Shown one piece after another: positions 53,199-62,701 of a stretch of DNA of 64,000 nt (within the stretch, counting starts at the first letter, position 1; each line of letters begins with the position of its first letter). Under the pieces are notes generated by a model. The model made no database searches, had not been told where the DNA came from, and was given only the letters and a program-made list of their open reading frames with translations. The position numbers and the translations under genes were made by a program. The DNA comes from Duganella aquatilis (GTDB taxonomy: Bacteria > Pseudomonadota > Gammaproteobacteria > Burkholderiales > Burkholderiaceae_D), in NCBI RefSeq assembly GCF_009674565.1, contig NZ_WKJL01000028.1, forward strand, positions 1 through 64,000. Reading direction: 5' to 3'.

Positions 53199-53687
53199 GT
53201 TGTTACCCTTGTCTAACCTGTAGAGAAGTCCACTCGTAACCAGCCGCTAGCGTGCAGGTTGAACATACCGTCTATCCGATGTATAAGCTTGACCTCGTTG
53301 TTACGTTACAGCTTGGCTGGCACGTAACTGCTTGATGACTTTTTGGTTGGCCGAGTGGTGTCAATGTGAAAAGCGTGTGTATTACTAAACGGCTTAATTC
53401 ATGTGTCGCCTTTGCCTAGGCGAACTATCCACCACACGCCTGCGAGCGTGGGTTTTGAGTCTACATGGCGTAGTACCGAGTGTTTTAATATTGATGGTGT
53501 GGTAGCGTAATTGGCCGGATTACGCTACCGTAGCGTGACCGAAAATTGAGAACAATGAAGTTATCCGCTCATTGAAAATTGCATACTAAAGCTGTAATTT
53601 TCACTCATCCAGATAAGAGAGATCTCCTCATTTTTACAACAGTGTTTGGTCAGTAAGCTTTGATGGCGAGCTATTCCTGATCTCGTG
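53199..53687. other. Gene-free region upstream of rep, candidate origin
   Basis: 489 bases without a gene. It holds an 11-bp hairpin (53501-53529), a third GTAGCGT at 53530, and smaller dyads near 53405-53460 (TCGCCT/AGGCGA; a CCACACGC/GAGCGTGG pair). Clustered dyads beside a replication gene are what an origin or rep promoter would show. Confidence 0.45.
53501..53529. repeat. 11-bp perfect hairpin, possible nick site of a rolling-circle origin
   Basis: GGTAGCGTAAT (53501-53511), loop TGGCCGG, ATTACGCTACC (53519-53529). About 300 bases upstream of the rep start. Confidence 0.55.
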
Positions 53688-53993
53688 CTAGTCAAAGTCG
53701 GTTAGTAAAATGTCTTTATCAACTAACGTGGAAAACATGATGCACTCACGCCTTTCGTTCCACCCTATGCGAACGGACGTCACGAAGAAATAGCCGGGCT
53801 TTCCATCAAGGATGACAGCTTTGGAGTGCGCTCTTCCACGAGCATGTCCTGAAGCGATGTAGTGATTGATGAAGGCCAGCTCATCGGCCAATATGTCGCT
53901 ACTTGCTGTTGTCGTCTCGTGTATAGAGAATCCCGTGGAATTGATGGCTGGGCGACGTTCTGGACGTTTCATCTTCTTTGCTTCTGTACTCAT
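53688..53993 (-). CDS. Hypothetical protein
   Basis: 101 residues with AGGAGAG before the ATG. Segments HYIASGHARGRAHSKAVILD and YFFVTSVRIGWNERRECIMF; soluble, no known motif. It lies between the rep and AlpA-like genes on the same strand, so probably a phage- or plasmid-type accessory gene. Confidence 0.6.
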   Translation of the reverse strand: MSTEAKKMKRPERRPAINSTGFSIHETTTASSDILADELAFINHYIASGHARGRAHSKAVILDGKPGYFFVTSVRIGWNERRECIMFSTLVDKDILLTDFD

Positions 53994-54039
53994 ATGTCTC
54001 TCCTAGTTAGTCTGTGTGGAAGGCGGGGGCGTGTCTGCT

Positions 54040-54414
54040 CTACGCAGCAATCAAGGCCGTTACAAAATCTGCGAGATTCACTTTGGCCCCGGTTCGGGAG
54101 ATCAAAGCTTTTGCCGCAAGGAGGGCGTCGACTTCCGCCTCAATCCACGCGACACTACGAATCGAGATGCGGATTGGCGGCACAAAAGTCATACGGCTGA
54201 CGTCTCGCCATATTGTGGATTCCCCCATTGCACTTCTTTTTGCCGTCTCAGGAAGCTTTAGTAGGCTCCGATTGGGGCTGGCTTGAGCTGCATCGATCAA
54301 CTCCTGAAACTTGGGAGGAAGTTCCTGTGGTGCCGGTGTTGTTACTTGTAGAGCGATCGGTATGTTGTCTGCTTTTTTATATGGCGGACTATGCCGTTGA
54401 TTGAAGTGCGTCAA
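54040..54414 (-). CDS. AlpA-family regulator
   Basis: 124 residues from TTG at 54414 with AGGAG upstream. The C-terminal half LLKLPETAKRSAMGESTIWR and RISIRSVAWIEAEVDALLAA is the AlpA helix-turn-helix that controls excision genes on prophages and islands. The N-terminal 50 residues are Pro-rich and variable. Its place near the right edge supports an integrative element. Confidence 0.8.
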   Translation of the reverse strand: MTHFNQRHSPPYKKADNIPIALQVTTPAPQELPPKFQELIDAAQASPNRSLLKLPETAKRSAMGESTIWRDVSRMTFVPPIRISIRSVAWIEAEVDALLAAKALISRTGAKVNLADFVTALIAA

Positions 54415-54623
54415 AGTTTTCTCCTATGAGATCGTGGTGTATGTCAAGAGACAGGTGCATTCTCTCCTGTGTTTCTGAATTCAGGAATGACAAAATAGAT
54501 TCCTTCTAATGGTCTAAAAACGTTTAATGATGGCGATCAAATAGCGTCGGAGTACGAGAAATGATTGATGTTAAATTCTGTCGTGATTAGAATCTGTATC
54601 TTCAACCTCCGCGAGGGAAACGA

Positions 54624-55379
54624 ATGAGACCATCTGATTACGCTGATTTGCTGACCTTGGATCAAGGGAGCCGGCCTGGCTGGGAAAATGCAGATAACTA
54701 CGCAAATTGTTGTGATTGGAATTACAGGCAGTGGGCGTGGCAATTCTTGCGGCGCAACCCTTTCTATCAGCTCGATTCACACAGACCCGGACCAACGAGT
54801 AAGGCTAAAGCTCAGAAGTACGGACGAGAGAATATGAAGCACTACAACACCCCTTACACAGCAAGAGATGATGCGGAAAGGTGCTGGCATCCAGAGTTGC
54901 TGGTTGGGGTTGATGCCTGCCATTCAGCTACAGGAAGATCTGTGACTTACAACTTGGAGCGCGGGCAAGTGGCGATAGTGTTTGACTTAGGGGTAACGCT
55001 AAAGGGAGGTCGATCTGCTATTCGATCAATGCTCGCGAATGCGAGACTGGATCTTTACACTGAATTGGAAAAATTTGAACGCTCTGTCCTCAAGCCCGGC
55101 TCATCTAGGCCGAAAATTAAAAAGCCGCGTTTGAACAAGCTTTTGCTAAGACTTCGTATGTGCGACGCAATGTGGAAAAAGGCCACCGACGATGAACTCC
55201 TGCGAGTTCTCTATCCAGGTTATTACTTGAAGGGGAATAGCCCAACACCAGACGAGCGAGCGCAGTTGGTTAGAAAGATTAGAGATGATCAACGTGCGGC
55301 TATCCAATTGATGGAGTCGGGCTATTTGGAATTGGTGCCACTCGATTATTTTTCGGAAGAGCCCTTGCAGTCTAAATGA
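54624..55379 (+). CDS. DUF6499/transcriptional-regulator-type protein of integrative elements
   Basis: 251 residues with GAGGG upstream. The N-terminal CDWNYRQWAWQFLRRNPFYQ segment is the WAWxFLRRNPxY motif of the DUF6499-type domain found in regulators of integrative conjugative elements. The rest is charged and helical (KIKKPRLNKLLLRLRMCDAM). Last island gene before the right edge. Confidence 0.65.
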   Translation: MRPSDYADLLTLDQGSRPGWENADNYANCCDWNYRQWAWQFLRRNPFYQLDSHRPGPTSKAKAQKYGRENMKHYNTPYTARDDAERCWHPELLVGVDACHSATGRSVTYNLERGQVAIVFDLGVTLKGGRSAIRSMLANARLDLYTELEKFERSVLKPGSSRPKIKKPRLNKLLLRLRMCDAMWKKATDDELLRVLYPGYYLKGNSPTPDERAQLVRKIRDDQRAAIQLMESGYLELVPLDYFSEEPLQSK

Positions 55380-55418
55380 TCATTTCATGCATGCGATGGA
55401 TTCTGAAGGACAAAAATC

Positions 55419-55441
55419 GTGTGTAGCTAAGTGTGTAGCTA
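55419..55441 (+). repeat. GTGTGTAGCTA, two right-hand copies
   Basis: Exact copies at 55419-55429 and 55431-55441, spaced by one base, same orientation as the left copy at 23657. They lie 57 bases outside the end of rng and just inside the island edge. Confidence 0.55.
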
Positions 55442-55497
55442 TGCGCGATATTTGCTATTTTATCGCTGTAACTATTTGATTAAAAAGCGTTATTTAC

Positions 55498-56964
55498 TCA
55501 CATTAAAATCACGTCGTACTGTTCCTGATGATAGGCGGTTTCGACCTGTAGCGAAATCTTCTTGCCGATGAAGTCGCCCAGCATCGCCAGGTGCTGGGAT
55601 TCTTCTTCCAGGAACATGTCGACCACTTCCTGCGACGCCAGGATGCGGAATTCGCGTGGATTGAACTGCTTGGCTTCGCGCAGCAACTCGCGCAGGATTT
55701 CGTAGCAGATGGTGCGCGAGGTCTTGACCTGGCCCTTGCCGTTGCAGGCCGGGCACGGTTCGCACAGGATGTGCGCCAGCGATTCGCGCGTGCGCTTGCG
55801 CGTCATTTCCACCAGCCCCAGCGCCGAGAAGCCGCTGACCGACACCTTGGTGCGGTCGCGCGACAGGGCTTTCTTCAACTCGCCCAGCACGGCGTTGCGG
55901 TGCTCGCTGTTCTCCATGTCGATGAAGTCGAGGATGATGATGCCGCCCAGGTTGCGCAGCCGCAGCTGGCGTGCGATGGCGTGCGCCGCTTCCAGGTTGG
56001 TCTTGAAGATGGTATCGGCGAAATTGCGGCCGCCGACAAAGCCGCCGGTGTTGACGTCGATGGTGGTCATCGCCTCGGTCTGGTCGACGATCAGGTAGCC
56101 GCCGGACTTCAGGTCCACGCGCCGGCCCAGCGCGCGCAGGATCTCTTCCTCCACGCCGTACAGGTCGAACAGCGGCCGTTCGCCGGTGTAGTGGTGCAGG
56201 CGCGGCAGCACGCCCGGCGTGTAGGCCTGGCCGAATTCCTGCAGGTTCAGATAGTTCTCGCGCGAGTCGACCTGGATGGTGGCCGTCTCGTCGTGCACGA
56301 AGTCGCGCAGCACGCGCTGGGCCAGGCTCAAGTCCTGGTGCAGCAGCGTGGTGGCCGGCTTGGTGCGGGCGCCGTGGGTGATGGCGGCCCAGGTCTTGCG
56401 CAGGTATTCGACGTCGGCGGCGATGTCGGAATCCGATGCATCCTCGGCCTGCGTGCGCACGATGTAGCCGCCTTTTTCATCGGCCGGCAGCAGGCTTTGC
56501 AAACGCGTGCGCAGGGCTTCGCGCTCCGACTCCTTTTCGATTTTCTGCGAGATGCCGATGTGCGCATCCTGCGGCAGGTAGACCAGCATGCGGCCGGCGA
56601 TCGAGATCTGCGTCGACAGGCGCGCGCCCTTGGTGCCGATCGGATCCTTGATCACCTGCACCGTCAGCACCTGGCCGTCGAACAGCAGCTTTTCGATCGG
56701 CGTCGGCGTGGCGTTGCTGCTGCCGTCGTGCGGACGGGCTTCCCAGATGTCCGCCACGTGCAGGAAAGCCGCGCGTTCCAGGCCGATGTCGATGAAGGCC
56801 GACTGCATGCCTGGCAGCACGCGCACCACCTTGCCGGAGTAGACGTTGCCGGCCAGGCCGCGCGTGAGGGTGCGTTCGATGTGGAGTTCCTGCACGGCGC
56901 CCTGCATGATGAGGGCGACGCGGGTTTCCTGCGGAGTGATGTTGATCAGGATGTCTTCGTTCAT
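55498..56964 (-). CDS. rng: Ribonuclease G
   Basis: 488 residues, close to E. coli RNase G (489). Start MNEDILINITPQETRVALI at 56964. S1 domain around 35-125 (GNVYSGKVVRVLPGMQSAFI), catalytic acidic region LGGIIILDFIDM, and the Zn-link CEPCPACNG. It matures 16S rRNA and degrades mRNA. The C-terminus is intact although the island begins within about 60 bases of the stop. Confidence 0.95.
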   Translation of the reverse strand: MNEDILINITPQETRVALIMQGAVQELHIERTLTRGLAGNVYSGKVVRVLPGMQSAFIDIGLERAAFLHVADIWEARPHDGSSNATPTPIEKLLFDGQVLTVQVIKDPIGTKGARLSTQISIAGRMLVYLPQDAHIGISQKIEKESEREALRTRLQSLLPADEKGGYIVRTQAEDASDSDIAADVEYLRKTWAAITHGARTKPATTLLHQDLSLAQRVLRDFVHDETATIQVDSRENYLNLQEFGQAYTPGVLPRLHHYTGERPLFDLYGVEEEILRALGRRVDLKSGGYLIVDQTEAMTTIDVNTGGFVGGRNFADTIFKTNLEAAHAIARQLRLRNLGGIIILDFIDMENSEHRNAVLGELKKALSRDRTKVSVSGFSALGLVEMTRKRTRESLAHILCEPCPACNGKGQVKTSRTICYEILRELLREAKQFNPREFRILASQEVVDMFLEEESQHLAMLGDFIGKKISLQVETAYHQEQYDVILM

Positions 56965-57002
56965 GCACTGATCATACACGCGCCCATGCGGGGCGGCAAA
57001 CC

Positions 57003-58007
57003 TCAGTCAACCAGACGGCTCTGGTAAGCGATCTCCGGCGGCAGCGTGATGTGGTGACGCGCCAGCTGCGCGCGGCTGAAGACGAAGCGGCCGCGCTGCG
57101 CGGTCACCGGATAGATGCTGCCCGGCCTGGCGCCGGCGAGGATGCGCAGCGCGATGTCGGCCGCCGCCATGCCCTGTTCGCGGCCTTCGAGCACCAGCCC
57201 GCCCACCGCCTTGTCGGCGCCGACGAAGAAGTCCCACAGGCCGAACAGCGGCACCTGGGCGTGCGCCGAGCTCCAGCGCAACATGTTGGCGGCCGAGGGC
57301 GGCGCGCTGCCGTCGTCGTGCACCGCCTGGTAGCTGCCGAGATGGATGGCGTCGTAGCCGTTGCCGCGCGCGGCCAGGATCTCGTCCTGCCACGCGCGCC
57401 AGCCGTCGATCAGCTTGACGTCCACTTCCAGCCCCTCGATCTGCTGGCGCGGCGTCTGCTGGAAGATCTCGTGGTAGATCACGGTCGAGGTCATGCTGGT
57501 GTCGAACAGGAACAGCACCCGCCGCGCCGCCGGCAGGATCTTGCGCAGCAGCGCCACGTTGCGCTTGGCCAGCGGCCGTTCCAGCACGCCGGTGATGTTG
57601 CGCACCTTGCCGGGATCGAAGTAGACGCGCGGATTGTTGTTGATGCCGAGGTAGACCACCGGCGTGGCGGTGGCCGCCAGCCGCGCCGCCAGCAGGCTGA
57701 GGGCGGCGTCGTCGCCGAGGATCACCAGCGCCGGTTTAAGTTTCAGGTACAGCGCCCAGGCCTGGTCGGCCATCGCCGCATGCCGTTCGGGCGGCAGGCG
57801 CTTGGTGTCGAGTTCAAAGCTGACCAGCTGGCAGGCCGGCTCCAGCCGCGCCTGCAATGCGGCGCGGTAGCCGGCGTCCCATTCGAAGTCGGCGTTGTAG
57901 CTTTCGATCAGCAGGATGGTGGGGGCGGGCGCGGCCCGCAGCGTGGCCGGCTGCAGCAGCAGCGCGATCAGCAGGCGCCAGGCGGTGCGACGGTCCATGT
58001 GGTGCAT
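57003..58007 (-). CDS. Periplasmic substrate-binding-like protein (ABC_sub_bind fold)
   Basis: 334 residues, signal peptide to about LRAAPA. The Venus-flytrap-type pattern includes ILLIESYNADFEWDAGYRAA, LVILGDDAALSLLAARLAA and VPLFGLWDFFVGADKAVGG. GGGAGGAG precedes ATG 58007; MDRRTAW at 57998 is an alternative start. No transporter genes are adjacent, so it may be an orphan sensor subunit. It lies between maf and rng on the same strand. Confidence 0.75.
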   Translation of the reverse strand: MHHMDRRTAWRLLIALLLQPATLRAAPAPTILLIESYNADFEWDAGYRAALQARLEPACQLVSFELDTKRLPPERHAAMADQAWALYLKLKPALVILGDDAALSLLAARLAATATPVVYLGINNNPRVYFDPGKVRNITGVLERPLAKRNVALLRKILPAARRVLFLFDTSMTSTVIYHEIFQQTPRQQIEGLEVDVKLIDGWRAWQDEILAARGNGYDAIHLGSYQAVHDDGSAPPSAANMLRWSSAHAQVPLFGLWDFFVGADKAVGGLVLEGREQGMAAADIALRILAGARPGSIYPVTAQRGRFVFSRAQLARHHITLPPEIAYQSRLVD

Positions 58008-58034
58008 GTCTCCTCCCGCGGCGCAGTGATGGGT

Positions 58035-58655
58035 CTAGGGCAGCGGCAACCCGGCCTGGCGCAGCAGCTGCACCGTTTCGTAGATGGGCAGGCCCATGAT
58101 GCCTGAATGGCTGCCGGCGATATGTTCGATGAAGGCTGCCGCCGGGCCCTGGATGCCGTAGGCGCCGGCCTTGTCGTAGGGCTCGGCGGTGGCGCAGTAG
58201 GCGGCGATGGCGGCCGGCGACAGCGTGCCGAAGCGCACCTCCGACACCTGGGTGATCTGCGCCGAGAAACCGGCCGATTCCACGGCGATGGCGGTCAGCA
58301 CCTGGTGCGTGCGGCCGGACAGCTGCTGCAGCATGGCGATGGCTTCGGCCGGCGTGGCCGGCTTGCCGAGGATGGCGCCGTCGATGGTGACGGTGGTGTC
58401 GGCCGACAGCACCGGGCGCGGCGCCATGCGGCGGCGCACCACGAGATCCGCCGCGAACACGGCTTTTTCCTTGGCCACGCGCGCCACGTAGTCGAGCGGC
58501 GCTTCGCCGGGCAGCACTTCCTCGGTCACGTCGGCGCCGCGCGGACCGTCGTTGCGCAGCAGCAGAAGTTCGAAGTCGATGCCGACCTGGCGCAGCAGTT
58601 CGCGCCGGCGCGGGCTTTTCGAGGCAAGGTAGATCTTCTTGTCGACCGGTTTCAT
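58035..58655 (-). CDS. maf: Maf-family nucleoside triphosphate pyrophosphatase
   Basis: 206 residues from MKPVDKKIYLASKSPRRREL. The Maf signature LASKSPRRRELL and ADTTVTIDGAILGKP are intact. Removes non-canonical or modified nucleotides. 10 bases after rlmH in the core run. Confidence 0.93.
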   Translation of the reverse strand: MKPVDKKIYLASKSPRRRELLRQVGIDFELLLLRNDGPRGADVTEEVLPGEAPLDYVARVAKEKAVFAADLVVRRRMAPRPVLSADTTVTIDGAILGKPATPAEAIAMLQQLSGRTHQVLTAIAVESAGFSAQITQVSEVRFGTLSPAAIAAYCATAEPYDKAGAYGIQGPAAAFIEHIAGSHSGIMGLPIYETVQLLRQAGLPLP

Positions 58656-58665
58656 ATGGTTGTTG

Positions 58666-59136
58666 TTAGACGCGGTGATAAGGGTGGTTCTGCGTAATGG
58701 TCCAGGCGCGGTACAGCTGCTCGGCCAGCATGACCCGCACCATACCATGCGGCAGCGTCATGCTGGAGATCCGGATCAGCCCTTCGGCGCGCGCCTTCAG
58801 CGCCGGATCGAGGCCGTCGGCGCCGCCGATCAAAAAGGCGGTGTCGCGGCCGTCCTGCTGCCAGGCTTCCAGCTGCTGCGACAGGCCGACCGAAGTCAGG
58901 TCCTTGCCGCGCTCATCGAGGGCGATGATGCGCACTGATTTCGGCAGCGCCGCCTCGATGCGCTCGCGTTCCAGCGCCATCGCGGTGGCGGCGGTCTTGC
59001 TGCCGGAACGTTCGACCGGCTTGATTTCCTTCAGCACGATCTTCAGTTCCGGCGGCATGCGCTTGACATACTCGGCGTAGCCGGTTTCGATCCAGGCCGG
59101 CATCTTGTGGCCGACCGCAGCGATGATCAGCTGCAT
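58666..59136 (-). CDS. rlmH: 23S rRNA (pseudouridine1915-N3) methyltransferase RlmH
   Basis: 156 residues, the standard length. SPOUT-class C-terminus with [19 protein letters not shown] and [20 protein letters not shown]. Methylates pseudouridine 1915 of 23S rRNA. 6 bases after rsfS. Confidence 0.96.
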   Translation of the reverse strand: MQLIIAAVGHKMPAWIETGYAEYVKRMPPELKIVLKEIKPVERSGSKTAATAMALERERIEAALPKSVRIIALDERGKDLTSVGLSQQLEAWQQDGRDTAFLIGGADGLDPALKARAEGLIRISSMTLPHGMVRVMLAEQLYRAWTITQNHPYHRV

Positions 59137-59142
59137 GGCGGA

Positions 59143-59826
59143 TTACTCGGCAGCTTTTTTGATGCGCTTGATGACGGTCTTGGCTGGCGCTTCTTCCGCC
59201 TTCGGCTTGGCGACTTTCGGCTTGGCGGCCTTCAGTGCCTTGACGGCTGCCACGGTGGCTTTTGGTGCGCCGACCTTGATCTTCTTGCCGGCTGGGACGG
59301 CGGCCGGCTTGGCGGCGGCGGTCTTCTTGGCCGCGGTGGTGGCCTTGGCGGCGGCCGGCTTGCGCGCAGCGGTCTTTTTCTCGACCACTGGCGAGGCGTC
59401 GACGGCTTTTTTGCCGGCGGCCAGGTGGCTGCTGACTTTCTTCGGCGCGTCGGCGGCTTCGCCTTCGACGGTGTTCTTGCGCTTGGCGGCGCCCAGTTTC
59501 ACCGGCTTGTCGCCCCAGATTTCTTCCAGGCGGTAGTAAGCGCGGATCGGCGCCTGCATGATGTGGACGATGATGTCGCCCAGGTCGACCAGTACCCATT
59601 CACCGGTGTCCTCGCCTTCCATGCCGTAGACGTCGCCGCCGGCGGCTTTCACCTTGTCGCGCACCGAGGCGGCCAGCGCCTTGGTTTGACGGTTCGAGGT
59701 GCCGGACGCGATGGCGATGCGGTCGAACAGGCTGGTGAGGTGGGTCGTGTCGAACAGGACGATGTCTTGGGCCTTGACGTCTTCGAGGGCGTCAACGACC
59801 AGGGTTTGCAGTTTTTTGATGTCCAT
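59143..59826 (-). CDS. rsfS: Ribosomal silencing factor RsfS with Lys/Ala-rich tail
   Basis: 227 residues, against about 105-130 usually. Residues 1-115 are the RsfS domain (MDIKKLQTLVVDALEDVKAQ, EDTGEWVLVDLGDIIVHIM). Residues about 116-227 are a basic low-complexity tail of AAKKTAAAKPAA-type repeats. RsfS binds ribosomal protein L14 and blocks subunit joining. The start overlaps the nadD stop by one base. Confidence 0.94.
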   Translation of the reverse strand: MDIKKLQTLVVDALEDVKAQDIVLFDTTHLTSLFDRIAIASGTSNRQTKALAASVRDKVKAAGGDVYGMEGEDTGEWVLVDLGDIIVHIMQAPIRAYYRLEEIWGDKPVKLGAAKRKNTVEGEAADAPKKVSSHLAAGKKAVDASPVVEKKTAARKPAAAKATTAAKKTAAAKPAAVPAGKKIKVGAPKATVAAVKALKAAKPKVAKPKAEEAPAKTVIKRIKKAAE

Positions 59827-60485
59827 TAGCTTTTGTATAGATGATGTTGTTCAATATAGTCTAGCACTAGCGGCGGGATAAGCGAGTTTGCCGGTTCCCC
59901 CCGTTGTAATGCCGCACGTATCTGGGTAGCAGAGATATCCACCGCGAAGTCTTGTGCCAGATAAGTCAGACCATGCGGCGTGTTACGGATTTGTTCCGGC
60001 GTTCCCATTCGGCTGGAGAACGCCTGCGCCACTGCCGGCGGCAGGCCGGCGGTGGCAATGTCATAGCCCGGGCGGGCCGCTACGCAAAAATGCGCGTAGT
60101 CGAACAGCGCCTGCCATTCGTGCCAGGTATCGAGCCGCTGCAGCTGGTCGGCGCCCATCAGGAAGCTGATGGACGCCATCGGCCCCAGTTCGGCGCGCAC
60201 CTGGCGCAAGGTGTCGATGGAGTACGTCGGCAGACCCTGGGCGCCGCGCGCGATTTCCTGCATGTCCACCGCCACGCTGAACGGGCGGCCGGCAAACGCC
60301 AGCGCCACCATGTCGGCGCGCTGCTGGGCCGACGCCTTCAGCGAGGTTTTCTGCCACGGCAGGCCGGTGGGGATCACGCGCAACTGGTCGACTTGCAGCA
60401 GGTTGGCGAAGTATTCGCCCAACGCGACGTGACCTAGATGCACCGGATCGTAGCTGCCTCCCAGCAGTGCGACGCGGTAGGCCAT
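59826..60485 (-). CDS. nadD: Nicotinate-nucleotide adenylyltransferase
   Basis: 219 residues from MAYRVALLGGSYDPVHLGHV; the nucleotidyltransferase HxGH motif and ISATQIRAAL are present. Makes deamido-NAD from nicotinate mononucleotide. The longer frame to 60578 runs into hemF; ATG 60485 starts 2 bases after the hemF stop. Confidence 0.95.
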   Translation of the reverse strand: MAYRVALLGGSYDPVHLGHVALGEYFANLLQVDQLRVIPTGLPWQKTSLKASAQQRADMVALAFAGRPFSVAVDMQEIARGAQGLPTYSIDTLRQVRAELGPMASISFLMGADQLQRLDTWHEWQALFDYAHFCVAARPGYDIATAGLPPAVAQAFSSRMGTPEQIRNTPHGLTYLAQDFAVDISATQIRAALQRGEPANSLIPPLVLDYIEQHHLYKS

Positions 60486-60487
60486 CG

Positions 60488-61414
60488 TCACGCAGCGAGC
60501 CAGTCGCGATGCGGCAGGAAGTCGGTGTACAGCGCCGCTTCCGGCGTGCCGTCCTCCGGCTCCCAGCGATAGCGCCATTTGACGATCGGCGGCATCGACA
60601 TCAGGATCGCCTCGGTGCGGCCGCCGGATTGCAGGCCGAACAGCGTGCCGCGGTCGAACACCAGGTTGAATTCAACATAGCGGCCGCGCCGGTAGGCCTG
60701 GAAGTCGCGTTCGCGCTCGCCGTACGGCGTGTCCTTGCGCTGTTCCAGGATCGGCAGGTAAGCCTTGATGAAAGCGTCGCCGACGCTTTGCGTCATGGCG
60801 AAGCTTTGCGCGAAGCCCGCCGCGCTGTGGTCATCGAAGAAGATGCCGCCGACGCCGCGCGCTTCCTGGCGGTGCTTCAGGTAGAAATACTCGTCGCACC
60901 ACTTTTTAAATTTGGCATGCAGGTCGTCGCCGAACGGGGCGAGGGCGTCATGGCAGGTCTGGTGGAAGTGTTTGACGTCTTCCTTGAAACCGTAATACGG
61001 CGTCAGGTCCATGCCGCCGCCGAACCACCATACCGGTTCGCCCGCCGCATTGGTGGTGCTGAAAAAGCGCACGTTCATGTGCACCGTCGGCGCATACGGA
61101 TTGCGCGGATGGATCACCAGCGACACGCCCATGGCTTCCCACGGATTGCCGCCGATGTCCGGACGGTGCGCCGACGCCGATGGCGGCAGCTTCGCGCCCA
61201 GCACGTGCGAGAAGTTCACGCCGCCGCGTTCGATCACATTGCCTTCTTCCACCAGGCGCGAAATGCCGCCGCCGCCTTCCGCGCGCTGCCACTCGTCGCG
61301 CAGGAAGGCCTTGCCGTCGACGGCTTCCAGTGCCTGCACGATGCGGCTTTGCAGGTCGAGCAGCCAGGCTTTGACTGCCAGGGGCTGCGGAGGAGAAGAC
61401 AGCGCGGCCGACAT
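60488..61414 (-). CDS. hemF: Oxygen-dependent coproporphyrinogen III oxidase
   Basis: 308 residues. [20 protein letters not shown] and [20 protein letters not shown] are family signatures. Converts coproporphyrinogen III to protoporphyrinogen IX in haem synthesis. 1 base after purD. Confidence 0.96.
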   Translation of the reverse strand: MSAALSSPPQPLAVKAWLLDLQSRIVQALEAVDGKAFLRDEWQRAEGGGGISRLVEEGNVIERGGVNFSHVLGAKLPPSASAHRPDIGGNPWEAMGVSLVIHPRNPYAPTVHMNVRFFSTTNAAGEPVWWFGGGMDLTPYYGFKEDVKHFHQTCHDALAPFGDDLHAKFKKWCDEYFYLKHRQEARGVGGIFFDDHSAAGFAQSFAMTQSVGDAFIKAYLPILEQRKDTPYGERERDFQAYRRGRYVEFNLVFDRGTLFGLQSGGRTEAILMSMPPIVKWRYRWEPEDGTPEAALYTDFLPHRDWLAA

Positions 61415-61415
61415 C

Positions 61416-62684
61416 TTAGTGCTTCAGCCCACGCCAGCCGATGTCGCGGCGGCACTGCATGCCTTCGAAGCTGATCTGGTCGACCACTTCGTAAGCCGTT
61501 TTCTGCGCCAGCTTGACGCTGTCGCCCAGGCCGACCACGCACAGCACGCGGCCGCCGGTCACCTGCAGCTGGCCGTCCACTTCGGCGGTGCCGGCGTGGA
61601 AGGTCACGGTTTCCGGCGTTTCGGCCGGAATGCCTTCGATCACGGCGCCTTTCAGCGGCGCGTCCGGATAACCGGCGGCGGCCAGCACCACGCCGACGGC
61701 GGTGCGGCGGTCCCATTCCAGCTCGATCTGGTCCAGCGTGCCGTTGACGGCGTGTTCCATCACCGCCACCAGGTCGGTCTTCAGGCGCGACATGATCGGT
61801 TGCGTTTCCGGATCGCCCATGCGGCAGTTGAATTCCAGCGTGCGCGGATTACCGGCGGCGTCGATCATCAGGCCGGCGTACAGGAAGCCGGTGAAGACGA
61901 TGCCGTCCTTGGCCATGCCGGCGATGGTCGGGTTGATGATCTCGCGCATCACGCGGGCGTGCATGGCCGGCGTCACGATCGGCGCCGGCGAGTAGGCGCC
62001 CATGCCGCCGGTGTTCGGGCCTTCGTCGTTGTCCTTCAGGCGCTTGTGGTCCTGGCTGGTGGCCAGCGGCAGGATGTTCTTGCTGTCGCACATGACGATG
62101 AAGCTGGCTTCTTCGCCGGCCAGGAATTCTTCGATGACGATGCGGGCGCCAGCGTCGCCGAAGCGGTTATCGGCCAGCATGTCGTCCACCGCGCGGTGCG
62201 CTTCGTCCAGCGACAGCGCCACCACCACGCCCTTGCCGGCGGCCAGGCCGTCGGCCTTGATGACGATCGGCGCGCCGTTGGCGTCGATGTAGGCGTGGGC
62301 TTGCGCCACGTCCGAGAAAGTCTGGTATTTGGCGGTCGGGATGCCGTGACGGTGCATGAACGCCTTGGCGAAGTCTTTCGACGACTCCAGCTGCGCCGCT
62401 TCCTTGGTCGGGCCGAATACTTTCAGGCCGCGGGCGCGGAACAGGTTGACGATGCCGCCGGCCAGCGGAGTCTCCGGACCCACCACGGTCAGGCTGATGC
62501 CTTCGCTTTCAACGAAGTTCGCCAGTTCGTGCAGGTCGGTGATGTTGACGTTGACCAGACGCGCGTCGCGCGCCGTGCCGCCGTTGCCTGGGGCCACATA
62601 CACCATCTGGATGCGCTCGGATTGCGCCAGTTTCCAGGCCAGCGCATGTTCACGGCCGCCGGAGCCGACTACCAATATTTTCAT
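61416..62684 (-). CDS. purD: Phosphoribosylamine-glycine ligase
   Basis: 422 residues. [23 protein letters not shown]-grasp region [20 protein letters not shown] and the metal site [15 protein letters not shown]. Second step of purine synthesis. Confidence 0.97.
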   Translation of the reverse strand: MKILVVGSGGREHALAWKLAQSERIQMVYVAPGNGGTARDARLVNVNITDLHELANFVESEGISLTVVGPETPLAGGIVNLFRARGLKVFGPTKEAAQLESSKDFAKAFMHRHGIPTAKYQTFSDVAQAHAYIDANGAPIVIKADGLAAGKGVVVALSLDEAHRAVDDMLADNRFGDAGARIVIEEFLAGEEASFIVMCDSKNILPLATSQDHKRLKDNDEGPNTGGMGAYSPAPIVTPAMHARVMREIINPTIAGMAKDGIVFTGFLYAGLMIDAAGNPRTLEFNCRMGDPETQPIMSRLKTDLVAVMEHAVNGTLDQIELEWDRRTAVGVVLAAAGYPDAPLKGAVIEGIPAETPETVTFHAGTAEVDGQLQVTGGRVLCVVGLGDSVKLAQKTAYEVVDQISFEGMQCRRDIGWRGLKH

Positions 62685-62701
62685 AATTCCTCAGTCTTCG
62701 C

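Larger units (their letters stand above)
23575..55441. mobile_element. Integrative genomic island, about 32 kb
   Basis: A tyrosine integrase lies just inside the left edge and AlpA-like, DUF6499-like and replication-type genes near the right edge. Base composition shifts to visibly lower GC, and all genes between are accessory. The 11-mer GTGTGTAGCTA occurs at 23657, 55419 and 55431, and TATTTGATT recurs near 23579 and 55474. No tRNA is seen at either end; the right edge touches the 3' end of rng. Conjugation genes are missing, so it is a mobilisable or decayed element. Exact ends are uncertain by about 100 bases. Confidence 0.65.
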
